Origin: Bacillota bacterium
Lineage (GTDB): Bacteria > Bacillota > Clostridia > Christensenellales > CAG-138
Assembly (NCBI GenBank): GCA_023416895.1
Contig: JAEZGQ010000184.1
Span: 1 to 20,877 of the forward strand
Length of the DNA: 20,877 bases
Direction of reading: 5' to 3'
A model generated the notes under the pieces. That model was not told the DNA's origin. It did no database searches and saw only the letters and a list, made by a program, of their open reading frames with translations. Positions 20,475 to 20,877 of the stretch are shown here, piece after piece; position 1 is the first letter of the stretch, and every line of letters starts with the position of its first letter. A program made the translations under genes and the position numbers.

Positions 20475-20778
20475 CGAAAAAAGTGCCGAAAACGCGCATG
20501 GAACCAAGTTTTTTTTCGCCCTTGTGGTGCGTTTTTCCAAATGCGGCATATGTTGTGGTAAGCATATGGCTTGTCCGCTTTTTTAGCACAACACACCGCT
20601 CCGAGCACGGTTTTCATGTGTTATACTTAAGCATTTTCTTCCATAATAATTATCGCCAACACGCAAACGCATTTTACACGAACGAAAGGCAAATTGCAAG
20701 GATACGTCCGTCAAATGCTCAAAGCGGTTTATGCGCTATAAGCGCAAGCCATTTTGTAAACGGCGCTTTCGCGACGCG
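20475..20778. other. Gene-free region with a second minus-strand promoter
   Basis: No supported gene or tRNA. On the minus strand TTGCAA (20694-20699), 17 bp and TAAAAT (20671-20676) form a good promoter that would read toward rpmG, possibly a distal second promoter of that operon. On the plus strand an extended -10, TGTTATACT (20619-20627), has no -35 partner. Close to the terminal gene TGCGCT/AGCGCA forms a small hairpin without a T-run. Confidence 0.5.
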
Positions 20779-20877
20779 CTATCGCTTTTGTACTCTTACC
20801 CAGTAACCGTTTCCGTCCATTGCACGGAAAAACCGCGTAAAGCCCCGCCGGCGCATGGGCGGTACGGGTGCATATTC
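20779..20877 (-). CDS. 3' end of an unidentified gene (partial)
   Basis: The minus-strand frame is open from the right edge through 32 codons to TAG at 20779-20781, ending MDGNGYWVRVQKR. The codon use resembles that of neighbouring genes. The fragment is too short to identify, and the reading is uncertain because a 32-codon open frame can occur by chance in GC-rich DNA. Confidence 0.4.
   Translation of the reverse strand, partial: EYAPVPPMRRRGFTRFFRAMDGNGYWVRVQKR

Noticed and set aside
20471..20617. Minus-strand 48-codon ORF (MKTVLGAVCC...) ending at the rpmG -35 box
   Set aside because: No ribosome site before its ATG, and its end lies in a promoter. The distal promoter would transcribe it, so it is kept only as a remote possibility.
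1..20877. CRISPR array, tRNA or rRNA genes, insertion sequences, prophage genes
   Set aside because: Looked for and not seen: no regularly spaced direct repeats, no cloverleaf, no transposase or integrase motifs.

Overview
The window looks like a chromosomal core region from an anaerobic Firmicute (Clostridia), possibly a gut lineage of moderately high GC such as Christensenellales or Oscillospirales; the order is a guess. The basis is Firmicutes gene order (rpsF-ssb-rpsR; yybS-gdpP-rplI-dnaB), strong AGGAGG ribosome sites, TTG and GTG starts, zinc-ribbon forms of bS18 and bL33, and an L10 leader. GC was judged by eye, not computed.

Left part, plus strand (1-8055): the 3' end of gltX; then rpsF-ssb-rpsR behind a strong promoter whose -10 box is the centre of a perfect 25-bp palindrome; an HD-domain phosphohydrolase; a membrane protein of the YybS/DUF2232 family; the c-di-AMP phosphodiesterase GdpP, which overlaps rplI by ATGA; and the replicative helicase dnaB. 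A dense hairpin region separates rplI from dnaB.

Middle (8100-16620): a two-gene operon pairs an E2/CAT-fold acyltransferase-like protein lacking the catalytic His with an acyl-CoA ligase. It is followed by a second hairpin-rich element sharing a 16-nt core with the one after rplI, then a MerR/TipAS regulator with a classical 19-bp-spacer promoter. Convergent to this, on the minus strand, is a three-gene ABC-2 transporter operon. It is preceded by its own promoter, a 47-codon ORF too small for normal gene calling, and a strong intrinsic terminator, which together look like a leader-peptide attenuator. A Cu/Zn superoxide dismutase (minus) and an M19 dipeptidase (plus) are divergent.

Right part, minus strand (20339 down to 16718): rpmG-secE-nusG-rplK-rplA-rplJ-rplL. 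Its control elements can be read directly. Two RNA sites resemble the 23S rRNA L1-binding region, one before rplK and one before rplA. An L10-type leader with an intrinsic terminator lies before rplJ. rpoB does not follow rplL; back-to-back terminators and the dipeptidase do. The last 99 bases hold the 3' end of another minus-strand gene.

Most genes are housekeeping. The parts most worth attention are the leader ORF/terminator before the ABC operon, the paired hairpin arrays, the duplicated L1-like sites, and the His-less acyltransferase with its ligase partner.
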